From Simplicispira hankyongi (GTDB taxonomy: Bacteria > Pseudomonadota > Gammaproteobacteria > Burkholderiales > Burkholderiaceae_C): a stretch of 64,000 nt of DNA. Positions 28,765 through 37,131 of the stretch are shown one piece after another. The stretch covers positions 62,001 to 126,000 of the forward strand of contig NZ_QXJC01000010.1 of NCBI RefSeq assembly GCF_003570885.1, in the 5' to 3' direction. Numbering within the stretch: position 1 is the first letter of the stretch; every line of letters begins with the position of its first letter. The notes under the pieces are model-generated. The model saw only the letters and a list, made by a program, of their open reading frames with translations. It ran no database searches and was not told the DNA's origin. The translations under genes and the position numbers were made by a program.

Positions 28765-29046
28765 GTGTCTCAAATACAGGAAGCATTAGGTCAAATCATG
28801 CGGCGGCTACAGGTCTCTGAGGGCCGCCGCCTGACCTATCGCGACCTGGCGCAAATGGCCGGCACCAGCGAGCGGACAATGGCCGAGTGGATGCGCGGCG
28901 CTACCTCGCCCATGGCGATGAACGGTCTGCTCAATTTGATGTCCGCCCTCAAAGCGGACGATGCGATACAGGTGCTGGAGCATTGGCGCGATGCGGCACC
29001 ACATGACCCTATCAGTGCCGAAACGGCCCAGGAGAACCAGAAATGA
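28765..29046 (+). CDS. Small helix-turn-helix protein paired with NADAR
   Basis: 93 aa from a GTG at 28765; an internal ATG at 28799 (MRRLQVSEGRRLTYRDLAQ) is an alternative start. The segment LTYRDLAQMAGTSERTMAEWMRG (about 25-47) is a classic Xre/Cro-type helix-turn-helix. It overlaps the NADAR gene by ATGA, so the two are translationally coupled. It may autoregulate the pair through the palindrome at 28687-28697, or act as a partner of NADAR. The family was not identified beyond the fold. Confidence 0.72.
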   Translation: MSQIQEALGQIMRRLQVSEGRRLTYRDLAQMAGTSERTMAEWMRGATSPMAMNGLLNLMSALKADDAIQVLEHWRDAAPHDPISAETAQENQK

Positions 29047-29639
29047 CCAAAATCAAGATCGAGCCGACTGAAGTGCGCTTCTACCGTGCCAGCGAGAAGC
29101 CGTACGGCGCCCTTAGCAATCTGTACCGGCGTGAGATCGAGTTTGAGGGCGAAAAATTTGCGACCTCCGAGCACGCCTATCAGGCCGGGAAGGCGCGCAA
29201 GCCAGAGGTGCGGAAGTGGTTAATGGAAGCCCCCTCTCCCGCACTGTTGGCCATGGCCGCCCACGGTCTCTACGTCTGGGACATCAACTCCGACTGGTCG
29301 AAGATCAAGTTCGACCGGATGAAGCGCGTTCTTCAGGCCAAGTTCACGCAGCACGAGGATCTGAAGGAACTGCTCCTGAGCACCGGTACGGCGCGCCTGG
29401 TTGAATCAGCCACCGTCAACAATGCCGTGAACCGCCTTTGGGGTGAAGTCAACGGCGTCGGCAAGAACAAGCTGGGCGAACTGCTCATGGAAGTGCGCGC
29501 GGAACTCGCGGCGGCTGCTGCGCCTGTAAAGACCCAGCCCAAGACACCGGTCAAGCGCCGCGCCGCGCGGCCAAGCGCGGCCGTCGACGAAGCGCCTCGG
29601 TCAAAGCTGGGAGCAGCAGCCGAACCCATCGCCGCGTAA
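29043..29639 (+). CDS. NADAR-family protein (YbiA-like, putative ADP-ribosyl glycohydrolase)
   Basis: 198 aa. The NADAR core (about 10-150) shows VRFYRASEKPYGALSNLY, FATSEHAYQAGKARKPEVR with the conserved Glu-His-Ala-Tyr-Gln, and NRLWGEVNGVGKNKLGELLM. Relatives hydrolyse N-glycosidic bonds of ADP-ribosylated guanine or of riboflavin intermediates, and some serve as antidotes or defence factors. The C-terminal 45 residues are Ala/Lys/Pro-rich and probably disordered. Its 3' end overlaps the converging PfkB-type gene by 39 bases, suggesting they arrived as one unit. Confidence 0.82.
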   Translation: MTKIKIEPTEVRFYRASEKPYGALSNLYRREIEFEGEKFATSEHAYQAGKARKPEVRKWLMEAPSPALLAMAAHGLYVWDINSDWSKIKFDRMKRVLQAKFTQHEDLKELLLSTGTARLVESATVNNAVNRLWGEVNGVGKNKLGELLMEVRAELAAAAAPVKTQPKTPVKRRAARPSAAVDEAPRSKLGAAAEPIAA

Positions 29640-30665
29640 GGCCGTCGTCGACGACGTCAGACCGACGTCGTGCGCAAAGCTGCGGAAGGTCTGATCTACG
29701 AACTGGCCCGACCCCGTACGCGCTTGCGTTGCGGAGCGAGCGGCCCGAACGATCTGATCGGGAGACCAGATGGCCAGCAAGCCGCGAGCCCCTTCCGTCA
29801 TGCAGTTCAGGGTCGAGAGCACCTGGCCGAATGCCAGCGCATGCTCGATCGTCTTGCGATCGATGGTCCGAACACCAGCGGCGGCGCCGAACAGTTCGTA
29901 CAGCATGCCAGCGGTACACCAATCGCCAGCGCCGGCGGTGTCGTGGATGAAAGGCAGTCGGAAGGCCGGCAGGTAGGTCCACGAGCGATCCACCTTCCCG
30001 CAACGGAACCGCAGGCCATGCGAGCCACGGGTCTGGATTTCAATGCCGTCGGGCCGCAGGTGGTAGGCGCCCAGATCTCCGAGTCGCTCATCCGCATACT
30101 TGACGATGTGAGCAGCGCGCGCGGCTCTCACGAACAGGCCAACGTCGTCGCCCACAGCCGACGGCTCGAAGACCACGGTCGCACCACAGGACGCGTACTG
30201 CTCAGCGGCCGCCACGCCGAGTCGGGTCGGTCGGTCCAGGTAGAAGACGCTAGCCGGCGGCAAATCGGCTCGGACATCCGCGAACTCGGGATCGTCTTCC
30301 CAGTAAGGGCAGCGTCGGTCGCCACAGTTCGGGCAGGCAAAGGTAAAACGATGTGTCGCATCGTCCTGGGCGGCTTGCCTGTCGAGTTGGTGCTGGAAGA
30401 TCACCGGCGTGGAACGGGCTATGGAGCGCCGCAGCAAACGCGTGTCGGCACCCACGCGCTCGAAGTCGCGTCGTATGGTGTGGCCTGCGGCGTCGTCGCC
30501 CAGCAAGCCCATCGGCGCGGCACCCCAGCCCAGAGCGCCCAGGATTGACAGCACATTACCGGCCGAGCCGCCGAGACTCGGAGTGGCCTTGGAACCGTCC
30601 AGCCGGACGATTACGTCGAGCGCAAACAGACCCGTACCGGCGATGGAGGGGGTTGTAGTCCTCAT
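29601..30665 (-). CDS. PfkB-family sugar/nucleoside kinase with an inserted Cys cluster
   Basis: 354 aa from ATG 30665. The PfkB signatures are present: GGSAGNVLSILGALG (32-46) and DTAGAGDWCTAGMLYEL with the catalytic Asp248. An unusual lid-region insertion holds CPNCGDRRC (Cys111, Cys114, Cys119), which looks metal-binding and is not normal for ribokinases. The enzyme should phosphorylate a sugar or nucleoside with ATP. It is the last gene of the five-gene cargo operon, 22 bases after the unknown gene, and its end overlaps the NADAR gene on the other strand. Confidence 0.85.
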   Translation of the reverse strand: MRTTTPSIAGTGLFALDVIVRLDGSKATPSLGGSAGNVLSILGALGWGAAPMGLLGDDAAGHTIRRDFERVGADTRLLRRSIARSTPVIFQHQLDRQAAQDDATHRFTFACPNCGDRRCPYWEDDPEFADVRADLPPASVFYLDRPTRLGVAAAEQYASCGATVVFEPSAVGDDVGLFVRAARAAHIVKYADERLGDLGAYHLRPDGIEIQTRGSHGLRFRCGKVDRSWTYLPAFRLPFIHDTAGAGDWCTAGMLYELFGAAAGVRTIDRKTIEHALAFGQVLSTLNCMTEGARGLLAIWSPDQIVRAARSATQARTGSGQFVDQTFRSFAHDVGLTSSTTALRGDGFGCCSQL

Positions 30666-30687
30666 GTGCGGGATCTCGGCTGTGTGT

Positions 30688-31743
30688 TTACGGGCGAAGC
30701 CAGATGTGCCAAAGGTGTTCAGGCGGATTTTGCGAAAGGTCGGGGACGGAAGACAACGGGGAGTAGTAACCGATGTTTTCCTCGTACATGATAGGCAAAT
30801 CCTGTTCCATCGCTGCCAGCAACATTCCCACGCTGCCAATCCGGGAGCCAGATGGCGAGAGCACGGTGACCGAGGGCACCGCGCAGGAAGCGGAAAGCGC
30901 ATCCGTGCGGCTGCGGTGAATCCGCATGATCGTCATGCAGACGTCCATCGGATTCGACTCGTGGGCGTAGATAACGTCCAGCAGGTTGACGTTCCAGTCG
31001 TCTAGGAAGGGCCCTTGGAACTCCTTTAAAAGCCTGTCGCCGCGGCGAGGGTCCCAGGACGGGAAAGGAAGAATGGGGCATGTCTCGTCAGGGGCAAGTT
31101 TGCTCTGGATACGGCTTAGTGACGTGACTGCATTTTCTGACAGTTGCGGGATCCACAGCTTGATGGCCTTATCCATCTGATATGTATCCATCACGCCCTG
31201 GAAGCCATGCACAAACTGCGGTGAGTCGCTCGAGGTCGACTGAACCTTGATCGTCGAACAGTTGCGGCCGGCGGTCATGACGTGCGCACAGGCATGACCC
31301 GGCTTCTTCGACTCCTCGAAGACGTACTTCACCACGGGGAAACAGACCCCACGTGACATCGAACTGGCATCGACAAACACGTCGGTGTAACTCTGCTGCA
31401 GAGCCTTCCTGCAAGTTTGAGCAGCCCGCCGTCCAGCCACATTCGCCGTGTCTTCAGACGCCACGATCTCGATCGTTTCGAAAGTCACCTTCCGTTGGGC
31501 TAGCACCTTCATCAGCACATCCTGGTTGCGGACGGCTGCGGCACGCAAAATTTCGGAAACCTCGGGCCGGTCCTCCACGAGAAACAGGAAGTCCACCTGC
31601 GCGAATCCGGCCAGCGTCAGGGGGAAGTGTAGACAGATGTCATTGAAGCCAAGCGTCGCGATGCAGAGCACCTTGCGATCCGCCGTGATGTAGTCGCGGA
31701 AAAATTGGGCGCAGTCCTCGCCCTGGCTGACGATGTGATTCAT
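30688..31743 (-). CDS. Unrecognised 351-aa protein of the cargo operon
   Basis: I do not recognise a family. The N-terminal half looks like a Rossmann-like alpha/beta fold: VLCIATLGFNDICLHFPL near residue 25, FLFLVEDRP near 52 and TDVFVDASSMSRGVCFPVVK near 120, with a Cys-containing loop. The C-terminal half has SWDPRRGDRLLKEF and repeated short strands, without a catalytic motif I can name. There is no membrane segment. It sits three bases after the AAA ATPase and before the kinase, so it probably works with them. It could be a ligand-sensing or substrate-binding subunit. Confidence 0.8.
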   Translation of the reverse strand: MNHIVSQGEDCAQFFRDYITADRKVLCIATLGFNDICLHFPLTLAGFAQVDFLFLVEDRPEVSEILRAAAVRNQDVLMKVLAQRKVTFETIEIVASEDTANVAGRRAAQTCRKALQQSYTDVFVDASSMSRGVCFPVVKYVFEESKKPGHACAHVMTAGRNCSTIKVQSTSSDSPQFVHGFQGVMDTYQMDKAIKLWIPQLSENAVTSLSRIQSKLAPDETCPILPFPSWDPRRGDRLLKEFQGPFLDDWNVNLLDVIYAHESNPMDVCMTIMRIHRSRTDALSASCAVPSVTVLSPSGSRIGSVGMLLAAMEQDLPIMYEENIGYYSPLSSVPDLSQNPPEHLWHIWLRP

Positions 31744-31746
31744 CGG

Positions 31747-33666
31747 CTACGCCCCCTCCCCTGGGACCATCGCCTGCAGCTTGCGAAGTGTGCTCTCAAT
31801 GAAGCCACCGCGGTTGAGCGTGAGCCCATACGCGAGGTTCGGCAGCGCGCCCAATTCCAGCAGGCACCAGACCTTGTTCTTGCAGCGGTAGCCAGGCACG
31901 AACATAAGGGCGTTGTAGGCAAACGCAAAGTGCAGCACGCGTGCCAGGCGCCCGTCGCGCCGCAGGATTGCATCCATCTCCTCCTGCGGGATGCCGATGG
32001 CATTGGCACCCGCGCCGAGCGGTGCATTCCCTTGCAGGGTCTTGGCCAGGCACTGCACGGCAATCTCTTTGACCAGCGCACGGACCACCGCGTTGTATGG
32101 AAAGTCCCAGTCGGCCATCGCTTGCTTGGCCTGCCCCACCAGAGCGACGTGCTGCGCCTTGGGTGCCAAGTAGGGCTCGCGGTTGCGAATCACGCGCGCC
32201 AACAGCTCATCGACCAGCGTGCCGGCTAGGCGAACGAATTGTTCAATGTTCCAGTTGCTGGCCGCGATGAGCTTGTCCATGCCGAAGTAGTACGGCCGCT
32301 CGAACTCGTGCATCAGTTGCACGCGTGCACCCTCCAGAACCGTGGAGTTGACTTTCTTGTCGTCGGAGACCGGCTCGTCCAGCAGCTCATCGTCGCCCAG
32401 AAGATCGATCTGAGGGGTCTTATTCTTCTCCCGATAGATGAGGATCCGCAGTGCCGCCAGCGACTCGTCCGCCAGAGCGTCTTCTCGCACGCGTGCATGC
32501 AGAGACTCCACGAGTGTCTTCGAAAAGCGTGCATCTTGGGCGAGCTTGTCGACCTTCTCCTCGAGCTGCCGATAGACCCCTGGCGCGAGCTCGACCGCAG
32601 CGGTCTGGTTCAGCAGGGGCTTGAGGTCCGAGATGCCGCGGCGGCGAAACTCGGGGATGCTGGCAATGTATCGGCTCGCGATGTCCGTTGCCACATGCTT
32701 GAAGCGCTTTGCGGTCCCCAATTGCATCAGCTTCATGATGTAGTCGCGATCGCGTGTCGACCCCGGCTGCATGTCTTCTTCGGCGATGACGTCCTTGGCC
32801 AGGGCTTCCCGATAGTCGTCGGCCGAGACGATGTCGGGGCGGCACATGAGCCAACGCGAAACGCCCATGGCTTTGGTCTTCAGCCAGTCCCGCAACTGCG
32901 TGAATTGCGTCGGATGCAACTCGTGCGCGTCGTCGACGATGATCATCGGGCGCAGGACGACATCGGTATCGACGGGTGCGTCAGGCGACCCGGGCCAGCG
33001 GCGAACCCGGAAGCCGCGGAGCACTTCGAACACGTCGTAGCTCGTATTCAGAAAGTTCTCGGCCATGTCCTTTTCGTCTGGCGGCACCAGCGAGGTCACG
33101 ATCTTGAAGATGGCCAGCTCAATGCTGCGCGCATACTCGCGGAAGCTCTCCGCGCGATCGGCCGCTGTCGTCGTGAACACCGACTCCGAGTTGGCGCCCA
33201 TCACGATCTCAACATGCTCTAGCGAGACGCCCATCACGTCCAACTGATTGAACCAGCCAAGGACAGCCTTTGACTGCAGGAAGGCGCGCAGCAATGCCAG
33301 CCGCGTCTGCTCCGAATAAGGCAGCTCCCAGATGTCGCGGAAATTGGTCGACATCGCCAAGCGGTGCCCCAGGATGGCCGGCAAGCCGTCCTTGATCAGC
33401 TCGTGGCCCGTGAGCACATCCACGAGATCCCGGTTGATCGGGCTGGCTGTCTCCAAGCACAGGTTGTAGAGCGACTCAAATTCAACGACCTGGGCGATCG
33501 TCGTCTTGCCGCAACCGGGCGTGCCCACCACCAGCGTGAGCTTTTCCAGCAGTTGCTTCTTCTCGGGCTCGAAAAACTCCTCGATGGGGACGGAGCTGAC
33601 GAGCGAGAGCAGCGTTCGCCGGTCGGTGATCAGTTCCGTCCGGCGCTTCTTGAATGGGTTATCCAT
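31747..33666 (-). CDS. AAA/STAND-like ATPase of the cargo operon (ORC/Cdc6-like)
   Basis: 639 aa. Walker A is GTPGCGKTT (48-56) and Walker B is MIIVDDAHE (241-249), followed by an Arg-rich sensor region. The start MDNPFKKRRTELITDRRTLL and the position of the P-loop resemble ORC/Cdc6-type P-loop proteins associated with conflict systems. The C-terminal 350 residues are helical, with no nuclease motif. It overlaps the upstream PRTase gene by 8 bases. A role as an ATP-driven sensor or clamp for the operon's enzymes is inference. Confidence 0.82.
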   Translation of the reverse strand: MDNPFKKRRTELITDRRTLLSLVSSVPIEEFFEPEKKQLLEKLTLVVGTPGCGKTTIAQVVEFESLYNLCLETASPINRDLVDVLTGHELIKDGLPAILGHRLAMSTNFRDIWELPYSEQTRLALLRAFLQSKAVLGWFNQLDVMGVSLEHVEIVMGANSESVFTTTAADRAESFREYARSIELAIFKIVTSLVPPDEKDMAENFLNTSYDVFEVLRGFRVRRWPGSPDAPVDTDVVLRPMIIVDDAHELHPTQFTQLRDWLKTKAMGVSRWLMCRPDIVSADDYREALAKDVIAEEDMQPGSTRDRDYIMKLMQLGTAKRFKHVATDIASRYIASIPEFRRRGISDLKPLLNQTAAVELAPGVYRQLEEKVDKLAQDARFSKTLVESLHARVREDALADESLAALRILIYREKNKTPQIDLLGDDELLDEPVSDDKKVNSTVLEGARVQLMHEFERPYYFGMDKLIAASNWNIEQFVRLAGTLVDELLARVIRNREPYLAPKAQHVALVGQAKQAMADWDFPYNAVVRALVKEIAVQCLAKTLQGNAPLGAGANAIGIPQEEMDAILRRDGRLARVLHFAFAYNALMFVPGYRCKNKVWCLLELGALPNLAYGLTLNRGGFIESTLRKLQAMVPGEGA

Positions 33667-34777
33667 GACTTGAGTGCCTCTTGCGGCGTGCGAACAGCGG
33701 CTTCATGCGCGGCGTTGCTTCTGATTTTGAATCGGCCCAAAGGAGCGCGATCGAGTTGTTAGGCGTGTTGTGCTCAAGAACGAGGGGCAAGCCACACTGC
33801 TTGTAGCCGTACCAAATGTCCTTCTTGGTGTGCTCGTCTTCGATATCAGCGTCGTAGTGCGCCTTGATCAAGGCAGTGAGCCCCGCGTCCTCGCATTGGT
33901 CGTCGATCACCACCTCCGGCGGCAGCACGTATGAGAACGATGTGTCGTACTGGAACAGAGTGAACTCGGGGGCGAAGTCCTTCAGATCCTGCACGATCTG
34001 CGCGCGCGCTTTCGCTGATGCAAGGTGATGATGGACATGCAGCATGCAATCCTTGGCCAAAAATTTGCCGAAGCGATCCACGCTGGACTCGCAGAACTTC
34101 TTAATCTTGCCGCCCCACCCCTTCTCTAGATCGTTGCGAAGAAGTGATGAGCCAGATCCCGAGAAGTCATCGACCAAGCAGATTGCCTCGAACGTCGCGC
34201 TAGCCTCCACGGCCTCTTGGCTCAATCCCAATGCCTTGAGGCTCTTCCGAAGTTCCTTCTGCAAATCCTCCCACTTGGCAGTAGTGATCTCGCTGAATGC
34301 GACCACTTGCTCGTTGGAGACCTTGCCTTCGTTGTAGCGCCGGAAGACGTCGATGCGCGCGCCATCGCTCAAGCCGACATAGAGCGTGCGACGGAGCAAC
34401 TGCGCGACGCGGTCGATGGCGGCCTGGTCGATGTACGTCTTGTACAGCGGGATCTGCATTTCCTTTGCAACACGGTGATGCGCGTTGCGCTCGATGGTGG
34501 GCATCATCAAGCTTACAAGGTGGTGCATCTCGCGCTGGCTCACATAGGCCAGCCGGTCCTTGACGAACTGGTAAGCGGTCTTCTTTTCCGCCATAGTCGA
34601 GAACTGGCTGAGCCAGTTCAGCAGGTTGACGTGAAACCGCGTGCCCGGCTGGAAGCCCTGGTAGCCGTCGTACTTGTGGTCGATCATCAGTTGCAGCTCG
34701 CGGAACTCCTTCGCGAAATCTGCATCCGTCCAGTTGAGCTGTTCGCCGATGAATTTAAAGGCCGTCTCGTGCTTCAT
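33659..34777 (-). CDS. Phosphoribosyltransferase-like protein of the cargo operon
   Basis: 372 aa. The diagnostic segment ICLVDDFSGSGSSLL (199-213) is the PRPP-binding loop of type I phosphoribosyltransferases (two acidic residues, then Ser-Gly-Ser-Gly). The flanking N-terminal region is helical, and the C-terminus is basic (RRKRHSSHG). Canonical enzymes move a ribose-phosphate between PRPP and a base; the substrate here is unknown. Such PRTase-like proteins are found beside HAD and ATPase genes in predicted nucleotide-metabolite and defence modules. It lies 20 bases after the SIS-HAD gene and overlaps the ATPase gene. Confidence 0.8.
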   Translation of the reverse strand: MKHETAFKFIGEQLNWTDADFAKEFRELQLMIDHKYDGYQGFQPGTRFHVNLLNWLSQFSTMAEKKTAYQFVKDRLAYVSQREMHHLVSLMMPTIERNAHHRVAKEMQIPLYKTYIDQAAIDRVAQLLRRTLYVGLSDGARIDVFRRYNEGKVSNEQVVAFSEITTAKWEDLQKELRKSLKALGLSQEAVEASATFEAICLVDDFSGSGSSLLRNDLEKGWGGKIKKFCESSVDRFGKFLAKDCMLHVHHHLASAKARAQIVQDLKDFAPEFTLFQYDTSFSYVLPPEVVIDDQCEDAGLTALIKAHYDADIEDEHTKKDIWYGYKQCGLPLVLEHNTPNNSIALLWADSKSEATPRMKPLFARRKRHSSHG

Positions 34778-34797
34778 GGGGTGTTCAGGATCGAAGG

Positions 34798-36786
34798 CTA
34801 CGTGCCGAACAGGGCCGCCGGCAGTAGCCGGAACGCGCTACCGTGGCGTGAGAGACCGCGCAGGTAGGTACTGGTCACATCGACCTGGTTGCTGCCCGAC
34901 GCACCAAAATTCCAGCACGTGGCCAGGTCGACCGACACGCGCTCACAGCTCAGGCTCAGGCCTTCGCTCAACAGCTCGTAATCGTTGCCTCCCTCATGAC
35001 CGGCGTCGCCCAAGCGCAGGATCTCGGTGTTCGGGTCGATCTGGCACTGGGAAGCGACGTGGGCAACGATCTTTCTTTTCGATGTGTCCGCGTCCAGGAT
35101 ATCGATGGAGTGTCCGGAGCTGAAGGCGCGCCAGCCGCGCAAGCCGTTGCGCTCCAGCCAGTGCTGGACGGCCACGAGCAAGCGGGAGCATTCATGGGCG
35201 CTATCCAGGCGGATGCTAAGCTGACCGCCGCGGGCCAGATCCGACAAAGGCTTGCAGTGCTGGTGGTATACCGACTTCTGGAGCCAATCCCACAGATCCT
35301 GGAAGGCGGCGTTGGCCGGCGGCTGCTCGAAAGGTTCGTCCAGCCGGGCAATCAGCGACCCGCTGTAGTAGCCCACGGTGATGGCGCTGTGCAGCTCGGG
35401 GGCAAATCTATTGCGCAAGTCGTCATACAGAGAGTTCCCTCGACCCGTCGCGATGGCCAGCACCATGCCCTGGCGGAGCAGCGAAGACACCTGTTCTGCA
35501 TGCTCGACGGCCATCGGATCAAAACGGTTTTCGGCCCGGCACAAGGTGCCGTCGAAGTCGCAGACGATCGCTTTGACCTCGGCCCGGGTCAGGGTGTCGG
35601 CATAGTCGGCTGCAGCCGCCACGACACTGGGCTTCGCCGCCCGTTCGCGCCGACCTTGTGGAGCCTCCTTGCGGCGCGCCGCGAGCTCCAGCCGGCTCTG
35701 CACCTTGGGCAAGGATTGCAACACGGATGCCGAATCGATGGCGTGAATGGCACGCCCGAATTCCGGCACCTCCGGCTGGCCAGGATCAAAGCCGGCCGCC
35801 TGCGCAAAGGCATCGGTCACGAACATGGCATCGATCAGGCCCGCGATTGCCGTGTCTTGCTCGCGCAGACCATCAAGCTCGATCGTCCATTGCTGCACGG
35901 TGGGCGGCAGCAGTTGAGCCGTGGCAGCGGCGAGCGGGGCTTCCTCGGCCGACGTCACCAGGACCACCGCCATTGGGGAATGCGCTGCGAGCTGCAGATG
36001 CCGGCCGTGGGCGAACTGGCGCAGGTCCGCTAGCTGCACATGGGCGAGCGCAGCCTCGGCAAATTTCGACTCCAAGTCCATCGCGAACGGCTTGGCCTGG
36101 GCCGAGAACAGGACCAGCACGCCAGACCGGCACGCGCGCTCGAGCCCTGTCCACGAGCGGAAATGATCGCGGCGTGCGGCAAGCCGCCCCGGGTGGAACA
36201 GAGGCCCGAGCTGCGCCATGAAATCGTTGTGGCCGAAAAACGCGCGGTAGGCCAACATGCTGGTGGCCAGCAGTGAGTTCGTCGCTAGGTAGCCGTCCTT
36301 GCCCCAGTCCATCTGGAAGGCAAAGGCTCGCAGCGATGTATGCGCGGCGGCGAACTCGAGCAGCGGGTTCGATGTCGTGAGGACCAGCGCGGCACTGCTG
36401 AGGTCGGCGGCCTGCGCAGCGTGGGCTGCCGCGAGCACATCTCGGTTCTTGCCCTCAGCCGACAGTAGCAGTGCGTGCGGCGAGAGCCGACGCAGCATGG
36501 CCTCGAACTCGAGCGGGGTGACCGCCGAAGTGGGGGAATGATGGACAAGCTCACGGAACAGGGCGACGACGAACGCCGCTGAGTACGAGCCACCAGAGCC
36601 GACCACGGCCACATGATCTCCACTCCACCGACTCAGAAAACGACGCAGTTGATCAACCGGCTGCTCACCGACCCACTGAAAGGTACGAGCAAAGCCATCC
36701 AGCTCGTCCGAATATGGTTTGCCCAAAAGCGCTCCTTTTTGCCAAACTGTTGCATTATCGCGTTGTCGACGCTGAAGACTTGCCAT
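34798..36786 (-). CDS. SIS domain - HAD phosphatase fusion of the cargo operon
   Basis: 662 aa from ATG 36786 (a TTG five codons upstream is weaker). The N-terminal half carries a double SIS fold like the GlmS isomerase half: VVGSGGSYSAAF (61-72), LVLTTSNPL and the ESKFAEAALAHVQL helix (239-252). The C-terminal half is a Cof-type HAD phosphatase: CDFDGTLC (409-416) with catalytic Asp410 and Asp412, ATGRG motif II, a conserved Lys before IVAHV, and GDAGHEGGND (593-602). This pairs a phosphosugar-binding or isomerase module with a phosphatase. It is the first gene of the five-gene operon, divergent from tnsD. Confidence 0.83.
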   Translation of the reverse strand: MASLQRRQRDNATVWQKGALLGKPYSDELDGFARTFQWVGEQPVDQLRRFLSRWSGDHVAVVGSGGSYSAAFVVALFRELVHHSPTSAVTPLEFEAMLRRLSPHALLLSAEGKNRDVLAAAHAAQAADLSSAALVLTTSNPLLEFAAAHTSLRAFAFQMDWGKDGYLATNSLLATSMLAYRAFFGHNDFMAQLGPLFHPGRLAARRDHFRSWTGLERACRSGVLVLFSAQAKPFAMDLESKFAEAALAHVQLADLRQFAHGRHLQLAAHSPMAVVLVTSAEEAPLAAATAQLLPPTVQQWTIELDGLREQDTAIAGLIDAMFVTDAFAQAAGFDPGQPEVPEFGRAIHAIDSASVLQSLPKVQSRLELAARRKEAPQGRRERAAKPSVVAAAADYADTLTRAEVKAIVCDFDGTLCRAENRFDPMAVEHAEQVSSLLRQGMVLAIATGRGNSLYDDLRNRFAPELHSAITVGYYSGSLIARLDEPFEQPPANAAFQDLWDWLQKSVYHQHCKPLSDLARGGQLSIRLDSAHECSRLLVAVQHWLERNGLRGWRAFSSGHSIDILDADTSKRKIVAHVASQCQIDPNTEILRLGDAGHEGGNDYELLSEGLSLSCERVSVDLATCWNFGASGSNQVDVTSTYLRGLSRHGSAFRLLPAALFGT

Positions 36787-37131
36787 GGGCAAGGCGCCCA
36801 ACTTTCGACGCTGTAGTTAGGTCAGCCCTAGACAGGGTCTTTCAGTTTGCTTGACGTTAACGCTATTAACCCGAGATCATCGGCTCGGAGTCCGAGCGCC
36901 ATCCGGCCCGCAATCTCGGCCGTTTGACAGCAGCCCAGTCTGGGGGCGCGCGTCCAACTGCTACGGTGAGCGACCGCTATTCGTCTACGAAACCGTGAAC
37001 ACGCGCCTCCGTGTCGAGTGACAGCAAACGCTGCATTTCTGCCACCGGCGCAAGTCGATCGCAGCGACGACTTGCAATATCCCTAAGCGAGGCACCTTGT
37101 GCTGCGGCCTCGTTCGGAATAGCCTACCGTA
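36787..37131. other. Divergent promoter region between cargo operon and tnsD
   Basis: 345 bases without a convincing gene. It contains GTTAA-CGCTA-TTAAC (36856-36870) and CTCGGA-G-TCCGAG (36884-36896), two palindromes that may be operators of the element's Xre proteins. Promoters for both directions should lie here, but no strong -10/-35 pair is clear. Confidence 0.55.
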
